The translations under genes were made by a program, and so were the position numbers. Shown here in pieces: positions 39,538 to 47,006 of a stretch of DNA of 47,006 nt. Every line of letters begins with the position of its first letter. The first letter of the stretch is position 1. Source of the stretch: MGBC124762 sp048201935 (GTDB lineage: Bacteria; Bacillota; Clostridia; Oscillospirales; Oscillospiraceae). The notes beneath the pieces were generated by a model that did not search any database, was not told where the DNA came from, and saw only the letters and a list, made by a program, of their open reading frames with translations. Location of the stretch: contig DBFBGR010000020.1 in assembly GCA_048201935.1 (NCBI GenBank), positions 1 to 47,006 on the forward strand. Direction: 5' to 3'.

Positions 39538-39667
39538 GTATTCGAGAGGCGAATTATGTAAAAAATTTAGAAAAGATGTCCAATTGCCAGTAGTTGGGAA
39601 CATAGAAAATATAGGAAAACATTAAGCTGCAGGTTCCCCAAAATAAACAGAAGGGCTGGAATGGAAA

Positions 39668-42600
39668 ATGAAACAAAACAAGATATCCCGCATGATCGCA
39701 AGTGTTCTAGTGCTGGCGCTGACGGTGGGGCTTGTCCCTGCGTTTGCGGCGGAAGAGGACGACACCCAGGAGGTATTTGAGCCGGTCAACGAATCGGTTT
39801 TGCCGGTGAGCGATCCCATGCTGGGGGTGCAAAGCGGAGTGGAAGACATTCCGACTGATGTGCCTGACCATCCGCGCTCCAGGGAGGAACTTATGGCCCT
39901 GGACAGCGTGGTTTTGTCGGAGGATGGGGAGCCGGTTGCTGTTCTTGGCTCAAAGGACAACATCACTTTTGAGGAAATGAAAATCCTGTTTTCGCCTGTG
40001 GCGAATTATGCCTTGCGGAGTGAAAGCAATCCGAACCAGGAGCTTCGGGAAAAGTTTGGGCTGACGGATGCTGACATTGAGCTGGGGAGCAGTCTCCATG
40101 GTAGCAGGCTGAACTATACCACTGAGCTGGGCAACCTAGCCGTTAAGGCTGAATATATGAATGTAAGCGAGACCCAAATGGCTGAACTGGTGGACTTGAT
40201 CTCCTCGGGCTATTCTTGCTATCACGCCATGAGAGCCTTGGCTGCCAAGGATCTCCTTGGTTTTACACTGGACGAGTTAAAGACCGCCCGGCAGCAGGAG
40301 ATCCAGGCCGAAGAACAGGAGGAGGCCGAAGAGATCACGCTGGAGGAGCAAGAAGAGACAAACGAGGATGAAACGCCCCCTGACATCGTGGGACTGCCCA
40401 CTGTTTTAGCGGAAAAAGCCGTGGAATTGATAGGGAAGGATGCTCAGGGCATCGAGGAGGATATTACTGCCGCTATGCGGCAAACCTATGCCGCCCCGGC
40501 TGATAATGAAGAGGGGGCACTTATGGCTGCGGCCGCTTATAGCCAAGTTACTTATGCCCCGGAAGAGGTGCTGGGCCAGCCGTATCGGTACGAACAACAG
40601 GGAGATTTTAACGTCAATCTGAATACAGGCTCCTATTCGTACAGTGAAACGGACCTGAGCATCCCCGGCAAAAATGGCCTTGACCTGGTTTTGACCCGTC
40701 AGTATCACTCCGACCGAGCCAATACGATAGAGAACGAAAGCCTTATTTACGCTACCCGGAGTATTACCAGCCGTGATATGTTTAAGGTACATTATCGCTG
40801 GTATGAGGTTGATACACACGGAGATTTGCTTCAAGAACTGGTGAACAAGGGAAACTACCATGCAGATGACCCGTATAACGAGGCATTGATCAATGACGAA
40901 GAGATATACACCTTTGATGACTATGAGTCGGCGGTGCACCAAAAAGCGAGGATGCTTGCATTGGGCGTGGTAACGATGCAGGTGTTTGATAGAGATGAAA
41001 AAGCGTATCTTATCCAGTTGTTACCGACCATTGATATAATTGATGAAGCAACATTCGGAAAATATATCTACAGTGTAGGTAACGATGAAGACTTCTATGT
41101 AAACGAATTTGGCCTGGGCCACGGTTGGATGCTAGGGCTCTCTCATTTGCGCTGGATCAGCTATGGAGGCGGGGACTTGGACACCGCTATCAATCGGCGC
41201 ATTCAGCTTGTCCTGTCGGACGGGACGCAGTATATGATCGACAAAGATTTTTGGGGCAATGGGATCGAAAACTATGACGGTGATGACTTGAAGTTCTGCG
41301 AGTGCACGTCCAGTGAGTATCCCAATGCGGCATATGCGTTGCGTTACAAGGATGGCCGCGTAGAGTATTTTAATAGTTATGGGCAGAACATTGCCATCCG
41401 GGATCGTCTTGACAATACCATCACCATTGCCTATACGAGGGCGACGGCCAACTCGGAAAAGGTGACAAAGATTCAGATTACCGATACAGTGGGCAATTTG
41501 GTGGTTTATGAAGAGGTTCCTCTGGACGACACCCAGTGGTATACGGTGAAGACGCCGGCTGGCTCGAAGCGCTATAATAAAATGTGGAAGCTGTCCCTAA
41601 ATGGGGCTGTAGTTCGGAAATATTACAGCTATGAGCAGGACTGGAAGGTATCCACTGATGGGACCACGCACCCGGTGACTTTGCTTGCGGTGGAAAACGA
41701 AGCCGGAGAAGTTACCGGATATAGTAATGCCTGCACACCGGTCTTCTATAATTGCTTTATGCAGCCGACTGAGCGGGAATCGTTGAACACAGGCAAAAAA
41801 TTACACGCTACAGACGGTTATGACCTGCTGGTGACCATGTATCAAGTTAGCTATCCGAATTACGGAAGTGAAACAGTCTCACACACCCAAAAGCCAGTGA
41901 AAACCTTTAGCGGAAATGGTTACCGTCACTATATCCGTTGCGACAGGCTCACTCCTATGAATAGCGAAAGCACGTCTAATCCTGCAAACACGCAATACAC
42001 ATACGGCGATTTTGACCAGCTTGAGCTGTGCCACTATGGCGACCAACGCTATGCCACAACAGTGAAGTCCCAGCATATGTATGCTACTTATGAGGCTGCA
42101 AATGGGGCAATGCCTTGGACGGATAGCGAACTTACCTATACCTTCAATACCTCGGCGCAGAACACCAAGGTTGAGAAGTGGTCCTATAGTGAAATGCCCT
42201 TGCGGCAGGATGGCATTCCCGAGGGAGAGATGAAGAATCTTCTTCGCAATCAGACATCCTGGGTGGCGCAAATCACCGAGTATACCTACGAAAACACCTG
42301 GTCTCTCTGGCCTAAAACGATTAAGACCACATATAAAGATCAAACTTCTGAAAAGCAGATGACCAGAGAGGAAGAGTATACCTATGATACCAAGGGCAAT
42401 GTCTTGACCTACAAGAAGCCGAACGGGGAAACGGATACCTATACCTACAATGAGGCCTACAGCATCCCGCTCACTATTACGAGCAAGCAGGATGTGAATA
42501 CAACGCTTGTTACCACCAACACCCTGTCTGCCGATGGGAAGAGCATTGCGAGTACAGAGGTCAAGAGTAACGATGCGACGGTCAGCAAAAGCGTTTACCG

Positions 42601-45600
42601 CTATGACAGCTATGGCCAGCTCCTTGCCCAGGACGACTACAAAGACGCCGAGAACTGTGTGACCACCAGTTACAGTTACAACTATGCCACCAGTGCCTTG
42701 CCCATTCAAGTGTCTGTGGCGGGGGTAAAGACGGCTGGCAATGTGGATGCTGCCAGTTCCCCGAGTTTCCCTGCTGGGACAGTAGGCCGCAAGCAGACCT
42801 ATAATAAGCGCGGTTGGGTCACCAGTGAGACAGACGCCAACGGCAATACGACCAACTACACCTATGACGCAGTGGGCCGCATCACTGGGGTGACCCATCC
42901 GAATGGAGATACGCTTGGCTATAGCTACAGTGTAGTGGGCAAAACCGTTACCTACACGGACGAGGCCGGAAATCAGTGGAAGTGCCTCTATGGTGACTCC
43001 GGCAAGCTGCTGAGAGTGACCGACCTGACAACCAACCAGAAACTTCAAGAGAATACCTATGATCGAAAGGATCGGCTGGTCAAGCAGGTGGTCTACGGCA
43101 ACACTACGCCCAACCAGACCACCTATTACCGCTATGATACTGATGGCCGCCTGGTCGAACTGGAGCGGGTTGACGAAAACGGAGCGGTTATCTACGATGA
43201 AAGCTACAAGTATGAAGACGGCGCCGGAAAGGTCACAAAGACCGTTTCCGGTGATAGTAATGCGCCTTCGATGGTGACCACCAGCTACCAGGACAACATG
43301 GGGAACGTGGTCAAGACCGGCGTCTTCCGCAACAATGTGGAGGAGCCAAATATCTATGCCTATGATTTCATGGGCAATCAGACCCAGGTGCAGACGGCGT
43401 TCTCCCAAAGCAAGGGTTGCATTACCACCAGCTCCACCTATGACCACGCCGGGCGGGTGTTGTCCACTGTGGACGCCGATGGCAACACCACCACCTACAC
43501 CTACGATTGGCTGGGCAACCAGCTCTCTGTGACCTCCCCCAAGAACCAGCCTGATAGCCGCAAGGTCACCTATCCCATCACCTACCAATACGATGCCCTG
43601 AACCGACTGATTCAGGTGAAAACTCCGCTTGCCGCTGGGCACAACGGACAGACCGACTATACCTATGACCCCAACGGCAACGTGACCCAGGAGCGGACCT
43701 TGACCGGGGCCAAGGGCAACACCTCCAACGCCCGGAACACCTACTATACCTACGACAATATGAACCGCCTGACCCAGGCTAAGGGCAACGCCAAGCAGGA
43801 GGGCCAGACCGGCGCTGACCAGTACCAGTACACCAACTACACCTATGATGTCCTGGGCAATATCAAGACCATGTCCGTGGGCAATGGGACCAGCCAGAAA
43901 ACCACCCAGTACACCTATGACCGCTACTCTCGCCTGACCCAGTACAAGGATGCGCTGGGCCGTGCGGAGACCTACGCCTACGACCTGAACGGCCTTTTGA
44001 CCAGCAAAACGGACCGCCGTGGCATTACCACCACCAACACCTACGACGCTATGGGCCGACTGACCCGGAGTGCGGCAGGACAGGATAGCCTGGCCTTCAC
44101 CTACACCAAGACCGGCCAGCGGCGCACCGCCAGCTCCAATGGTACGATCAGCACTTACACCTACGATTCCATGGGAAACCTGCTCAAGGAGGTCACCCCT
44201 GTTGCCACCAAGACCATGACCTATGGAATTGGCGGTGTTCGCAACAGCTTTACCGTCTCGGCCAACGGCAAGTCCTACCTGAACAATCAGTACGACTACA
44301 ACAAGTTGGGGTATCTGACCAAGGTGAACTCCGGCAACGTGGAGGCCCACTACAGCTACGACAGCAACGGCAACGTGAACAACGTCACCAACGGCAACCG
44401 CACCACCGCCAACTATACCTACAACAAAGCCGACATGGTCACCGAGATCAAAAACAAGAGTAATGGGGCGGAGCTGTCCAACTTCAAGTACACCTACGCT
44501 GCCGATGGCAACCAGCTCACCAAGACCGACAAGCGAAATGGCCAGAGCGTCCAGACCAACTACACCTACGACGGCCTAAACCGCCTGACCGGGGAGAGCA
44601 AGGCAAACGTGGTAGGGGCCACCAGCGCCTATACCTACGATGCCTACGGCAACCGCCAGAGCATGACCACCGGCGCGGGGACGACCACCAACTACACCTA
44701 CGATGCCGCCAACCGGCTCCTGTCCACCTCGGGCAGCAACGCCGCCACCTATACCTACGACAACCAAGGCAACATGACCCAAATGGTGCTCACGGTGGGG
44801 GATACCTCCCGCACGGTGAACTGCGCCTATGACGGCTTCAACCGTCTGCAAAAATTTAGTGACAACAGCGGCGAAACGGTGTATACTTATGATGCCGATG
44901 GGCTTTGGGCCAGCAAGACCACCAGCGGTGGCTCGGAATACTACGTCTACGACAACGGCCAGCTGGTGGTGACCATCGTCCCGCCGGCAAACCTGTTGCT
45001 TTCTACGACTGCGTCCCCTGATGGTTCTTCCGATGCGACCTTTGCTTTGACTGCCGAACAGTTCTATTATGTGGAAGTGGATGGGGTCGTGTATCCCGCG
45101 CGGGCGGAAGAAGGGTATCACACCACGACCTATGCCCTTCCTATGGGTGGCGAAGATAAGCCGGAGACGCCGGTGGACCCGCCCGATCCCGATGAGCCCC
45201 CGGTAAGCTTGGGCGAATACGTTTCCCTGGTTGCAGGCGATGTGGCCATCATTTACGCCTTGGATACCAAGACCACGACTATGTACGGTCCTGGCGGCGC
45301 GGTCGTGAAGGTCTATGCGAACGATCCCACCATGACTGGCGCCACCTACGTCCGGGGGCTGAATTTGATCGCCTCGGTGAAGGATGGAAAGGCGACCTAC
45401 TACCACTACAACGCCCACGGCGATGTGGTCCAGCTCACCGATAGCACCGGGGCCCTGGTGAAGGATTACACCTACGACGCCTTTGGCGTGGAGCAGAACG
45501 CTGACGATACCGATACCAACCCCTTCCGTTACTGCGGGGAGCAGTTCGACGCCGAGACCGGGGACTACTATCTCCGGGCCAGGAACTATACCCCGGGGAC

Positions 45601-46351
45601 GGGACGGTTTACCCAGGAGGACCCCATCCGGGATGGGCTGAACTGGTATGCCTACTGCGCGGGGAATCCGGTGGGGTTTGTAGATTCCAGTGGGCTTGCT
45701 GCCTACATAATTTTTGGAGACGATCAGGCGTATGCTGCCCCTGACTATTGTCTAGAGATTCTGAGTTATGATGAGACACAAACGATTTATTCAATGACGG
45801 TTAAAACTCCAGACGATTTTTACAAAGCGTGGAATGGGATGGGAACTATCTATGGGAAAGGCGAATCAATTGACTATGTGGTAATTAATTTGCATGGAGA
45901 CCCCGAAACACTTTACGCTACAAAGGACAAAAAAGATGCAATTGATTTAAGTCTACTGGATAGAAAGGATATTGGATGCCTTCTGTTGCTAGCATGCAAT
46001 ACAGGGCACATGGACTATATTGATCGGAGCAACTACTTTTCAAAAAATAATAATGTTGGAATACAGTTTGCGGTAAATCAAAATGTGAAAAGTGTGATTG
46101 CACCGGATGGAACGCATGTAAGACGCAGACGATGGCTTGGATTTCTGCCGGGTATAACTAATCATGTTATAGGGGATGAGACTTTTCAAGATGGTTGGAA
46201 AAATGGAGAGCGAAAGTCGAGAGGGTTTATATTATACCAATACTGGGAAACGAATAACACTACATCTTTTACCACAATGCCAACAGGGTATTCCTCGGTA
46301 TCTTCAATTAAAACGCTAATTGAATTAGCAGTTGAGCATGGGAGGCATTAA
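39668..46351 (+). CDS. Secreted Rhs/YD-repeat polymorphic toxin with caspase-like C-terminal domain
   Basis: This 2227-residue protein has a Sec signal peptide (ISRMIASVLVLALTVGLVPA, cleavage near AFA-AE). A mostly helical N-terminal region runs to about 310. An Rhs entry segment (FNVNLNTGSYSYSETDLSIP) and a long YD-repeat shell (about 900-1760, YTYD-type repeats) follow, then a Pro/Asp-rich insert (about 1780-1860). The Rhs core closes with NPFRYCGEQFDAETGDYYLR and DSSGL at 2006-2010. After that comes an AT-rich, variable-type tail of about 215 residues. It shows His2076 (VVINLHGD) and Cys2110 (LLLLACNTGH), the order and spacing of a caspase-fold (CHAT/DUF4347-like) protease. The protease call is inference. 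No SLH or other anchor is seen. Confidence 0.85.
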   Translation: MKQNKISRMIASVLVLALTVGLVPAFAAEEDDTQEVFEPVNESVLPVSDPMLGVQSGVEDIPTDVPDHPRSREELMALDSVVLSEDGEPVAVLGSKDNITFEEMKILFSPVANYALRSESNPNQELREKFGLTDADIELGSSLHGSRLNYTTELGNLAVKAEYMNVSETQMAELVDLISSGYSCYHAMRALAAKDLLGFTLDELKTARQQEIQAEEQEEAEEITLEEQEETNEDETPPDIVGLPTVLAEKAVELIGKDAQGIEEDITAAMRQTYAAPADNEEGALMAAAAYSQVTYAPEEVLGQPYRYEQQGDFNVNLNTGSYSYSETDLSIPGKNGLDLVLTRQYHSDRANTIENESLIYATRSITSRDMFKVHYRWYEVDTHGDLLQELVNKGNYHADDPYNEALINDEEIYTFDDYESAVHQKARMLALGVVTMQVFDRDEKAYLIQLLPTIDIIDEATFGKYIYSVGNDEDFYVNEFGLGHGWMLGLSHLRWISYGGGDLDTAINRRIQLVLSDGTQYMIDKDFWGNGIENYDGDDLKFCECTSSEYPNAAYALRYKDGRVEYFNSYGQNIAIRDRLDNTITIAYTRATANSEKVTKIQITDTVGNLVVYEEVPLDDTQWYTVKTPAGSKRYNKMWKLSLNGAVVRKYYSYEQDWKVSTDGTTHPVTLLAVENEAGEVTGYSNACTPVFYNCFMQPTERESLNTGKKLHATDGYDLLVTMYQVSYPNYGSETVSHTQKPVKTFSGNGYRHYIRCDRLTPMNSESTSNPANTQYTYGDFDQLELCHYGDQRYATTVKSQHMYATYEAANGAMPWTDSELTYTFNTSAQNTKVEKWSYSEMPLRQDGIPEGEMKNLLRNQTSWVAQITEYTYENTWSLWPKTIKTTYKDQTSEKQMTREEEYTYDTKGNVLTYKKPNGETDTYTYNEAYSIPLTITSKQDVNTTLVTTNTLSADGKSIASTEVKSNDATVSKSVYRYDSYGQLLAQDDYKDAENCVTTSYSYNYATSALPIQVSVAGVKTAGNVDAASSPSFPAGTVGRKQTYNKRGWVTSETDANGNTTNYTYDAVGRITGVTHPNGDTLGYSYSVVGKTVTYTDEAGNQWKCLYGDSGKLLRVTDLTTNQKLQENTYDRKDRLVKQVVYGNTTPNQTTYYRYDTDGRLVELERVDENGAVIYDESYKYEDGAGKVTKTVSGDSNAPSMVTTSYQDNMGNVVKTGVFRNNVEEPNIYAYDFMGNQTQVQTAFSQSKGCITTSSTYDHAGRVLSTVDADGNTTTYTYDWLGNQLSVTSPKNQPDSRKVTYPITYQYDALNRLIQVKTPLAAGHNGQTDYTYDPNGNVTQERTLTGAKGNTSNARNTYYTYDNMNRLTQAKGNAKQEGQTGADQYQYTNYTYDVLGNIKTMSVGNGTSQKTTQYTYDRYSRLTQYKDALGRAETYAYDLNGLLTSKTDRRGITTTNTYDAMGRLTRSAAGQDSLAFTYTKTGQRRTASSNGTISTYTYDSMGNLLKEVTPVATKTMTYGIGGVRNSFTVSANGKSYLNNQYDYNKLGYLTKVNSGNVEAHYSYDSNGNVNNVTNGNRTTANYTYNKADMVTEIKNKSNGAELSNFKYTYAADGNQLTKTDKRNGQSVQTNYTYDGLNRLTGESKANVVGATSAYTYDAYGNRQSMTTGAGTTTNYTYDAANRLLSTSGSNAATYTYDNQGNMTQMVLTVGDTSRTVNCAYDGFNRLQKFSDNSGETVYTYDADGLWASKTTSGGSEYYVYDNGQLVVTIVPPANLLLSTTASPDGSSDATFALTAEQFYYVEVDGVVYPARAEEGYHTTTYALPMGGEDKPETPVDPPDPDEPPVSLGEYVSLVAGDVAIIYALDTKTTTMYGPGGAVVKVYANDPTMTGATYVRGLNLIASVKDGKATYYHYNAHGDVVQLTDSTGALVKDYTYDAFGVEQNADDTDTNPFRYCGEQFDAETGDYYLRARNYTPGTGRFTQEDPIRDGLNWYAYCAGNPVGFVDSSGLAAYIIFGDDQAYAAPDYCLEILSYDETQTIYSMTVKTPDDFYKAWNGMGTIYGKGESIDYVVINLHGDPETLYATKDKKDAIDLSLLDRKDIGCLLLLACNTGHMDYIDRSNYFSKNNNVGIQFAVNQNVKSVIAPDGTHVRRRRWLGFLPGITNHVIGDETFQDGWKNGERKSRGFILYQYWETNNTTSFTTMPTGYSSVSSIKTLIELAVEHGRH
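42373..44970 (+). repeat. YD-repeat array of the Rhs protein
   Basis: Short coding repeats centred on YTYD recur throughout this stretch (for example NTTNYTYDAVGRITGVTHPN, TTYTYDWLGNQLSV, TTNYTYDAANRLLSTSG). In Rhs proteins they wind into a closed beta cocoon around the toxic tail. The nucleotide repeats are imperfect; they are protein repeats, not a CRISPR array. Confidence 0.85.
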
Positions 46352-46833
46352 TGAGAAAACAATTGCTCAATATAGTCCTAATTATTTTCTTTGCCTTTGT
46401 AATTTTGTATGGAATATCATGGGTCATTTTGACATTTGGAAATGTATCTATGCCGGTTAGCCAAAGCTATGTGTTGGATGAGTTGGCACTTGAAGGCGAA
46501 CTTGAGTATTATTTTGACGGGTCCGCGATGAAAAATATATCCGGAAGGCTCTACTTTTACGGTTTTCGGCAGCCATCTTTAGCGGTTTGCTTTTCGACTC
46601 CGCAAGAAAAGCTCGGTTTGGAAGGGACAGAAATTAGTGCAAACGAACATTTGATAAAAAGATTTGACAACATATATGGAGTATCTGCAGAGTGCGCGAA
46701 TTATTATCGTCTTGGATGTGGGCACGACTACCGTAATACAGGCGCTCATCCACATAGATATTGTGCTATCACTCAGGCCAATAATGAGGGCATGGTTAAT
46801 GTCTACTATATACGAGTAGGTGCTGAGTGGTAA
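46351..46833 (+). CDS. Candidate immunity protein for the Rhs tail (membrane-anchored)
   Basis: This 160-residue protein has an N-terminal membrane helix (about 6-28, NIVLIIFFAFVILYGISWVI) and an outward-facing soluble part with several Cys (ECANYYRLGCGHDYRN). I know no family for it. Its ATG shares one base with the Rhs stop and its ribosome site (GGGAGG) lies inside the Rhs gene, so the two are translationally coupled. Its low GC matches the Rhs tail, as expected for a tail/immunity cassette. The immunity role is inferred from position. Confidence 0.65.
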   Translation: MRKQLLNIVLIIFFAFVILYGISWVILTFGNVSMPVSQSYVLDELALEGELEYYFDGSAMKNISGRLYFYGFRQPSLAVCFSTPQEKLGLEGTEISANEHLIKRFDNIYGVSAECANYYRLGCGHDYRNTGAHPHRYCAITQANNEGMVNVYYIRVGAEW

Positions 46834-46925
46834 AGAAGACACGGGGACGGTTGATGTTCAAAAGGAGAAAACCCCAGAGACAGCGACTTTTGGATAATAA
46901 GGGGACGGTTCTTCTGTCTTGACAA
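46834..46925. repeat. REP-like repeat unit with GGGGACGGTT motifs
   Basis: Two copies of GGGGACGGTT (46843-46852 and 46901-46910) lie in AGAAGACACGGGGACGGTT and GGGGACGGTTCTTCTGTC contexts. This wording resembles the repeats mobilised by REP-associated Y1 transposases in Firmicutes (recalled, not searched). No transposase is present in the window. Confidence 0.55.
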
Positions 46926-46956
46926 AACCAGAATAAGGCCCTGAAAACTTTACCCT

Positions 46957-46983
46957 GGGCGGGGTGTATCCCACACCCCGCCC
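46957..46983. terminator. Strong hairpin at the right edge, possible terminator
   Basis: The arms GGGCGGGGTGT (46957-46967) and ACACCCCGCCC (46973-46983) form an 11-bp perfect stem with a 5-base loop. No T-tract follows before the window ends, so it may be part of a repeat rather than a terminator. Confidence 0.45.
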
Positions 46984-47006
46984 ACATGTAAGGCCTAAAG
47001 GGTCGA

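Noticed and set aside
41879..44350. An 823-codon open frame on the - strand opposite the YD-repeat region
   Set aside because: It is a mirror of the YD repeats (periodic VVIGVVG-like text), with no independent start signals.
42373..44970. Regularly recurring short repeats as a possible CRISPR array
   Set aside because: The repeats are in frame, imperfect and encode YTYD motifs; there are no constant-length spacers and no cas genes.

Overview
The window looks like a chromosomal segment of a high-GC, low-tyrosine-decorated gut-type Firmicute, most likely class Clostridia, family Oscillospiraceae (Flavonifractor/Oscillibacter-like). This is inferred from the GC-rich coding style, strong AGGAGG-type ribosome sites, sigma-A promoters, a meso-DAP-type MurE, a PASTA-bearing division PBP, an S-layer-homology (SLH) protein and the Rhs and conjugation-type genes. 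No ribosomal RNA or marker gene is present, so the genus is a guess.

Region 1 (1-12.87 kb, + strand) is a compact division and cell wall (dcw) cluster: mraZ, rsmH, ftsL-like, ftsI-type PBP, murE, mraY, ftsW, murG, murA, ftsQ/divIB, then ftsZ with its own promoter and a strong terminator. murF, murD, murC, murB and ftsA are absent from the cluster. Together these genes make and flip lipid-linked peptidoglycan precursor and build the septum.

Region 2 (12.87-24.57 kb) holds cell-envelope and signalling genes: a secreted SLH protein with a 146-residue tandem duplication; a convergent membrane GGDEF protein; a secreted transglutaminase-like protein; a three-gene set resembling Bacillus subtilis ydjI-ydjG-ydjH (SPFH, zinc ribbon, TPM) but without pspA; and a MATE transporter.

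Region 3 (24.57-32.8 kb, mostly - strand) starts with a BlaI-type repressor / M56 protease / 80-residue exported peptide operon with a palindromic operator. A tightly packed housekeeping or accessory operon follows: P-loop kinase-like, alpha/beta hydrolase, SRPBCC, EamA, DUF4180, DUF5655, GNAT, prolyl-tRNA editing ProX-like, and a membrane protein. Then come a LytTR-DUF3021 pair and two GNAT acetyltransferases.

Region 4 (32.85-47.0 kb) reads as an island. It begins at a tRNA-Ala(CGC)-like 3' remnant with its own terminator. Next is an AT-rich stretch with a broken two-gene module (membrane protein with frameshifts plus a truncated P-loop ATPase) behind an intact promoter. An orphan NlpC/P60 protein of the type carried by conjugative elements follows, bracketed by a family of near-identical hairpins. 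Then come a nucleoside-phosphorylase-like protein, an ECF sigma / anti-sigma / exported protein operon, an XRE regulator, and a 2227-residue secreted Rhs/YD-repeat protein. Its AT-rich C-terminal tail looks like a caspase-fold cysteine protease, and a membrane-anchored candidate immunity gene follows it with a 1-base overlap. The window ends in a REP-like repeat and a strong hairpin. The most exciting candidates are the Rhs caspase-like toxin/immunity pair, the decayed membrane-protein/ATPase module, and the BlaI-M56-small exported peptide cassette.
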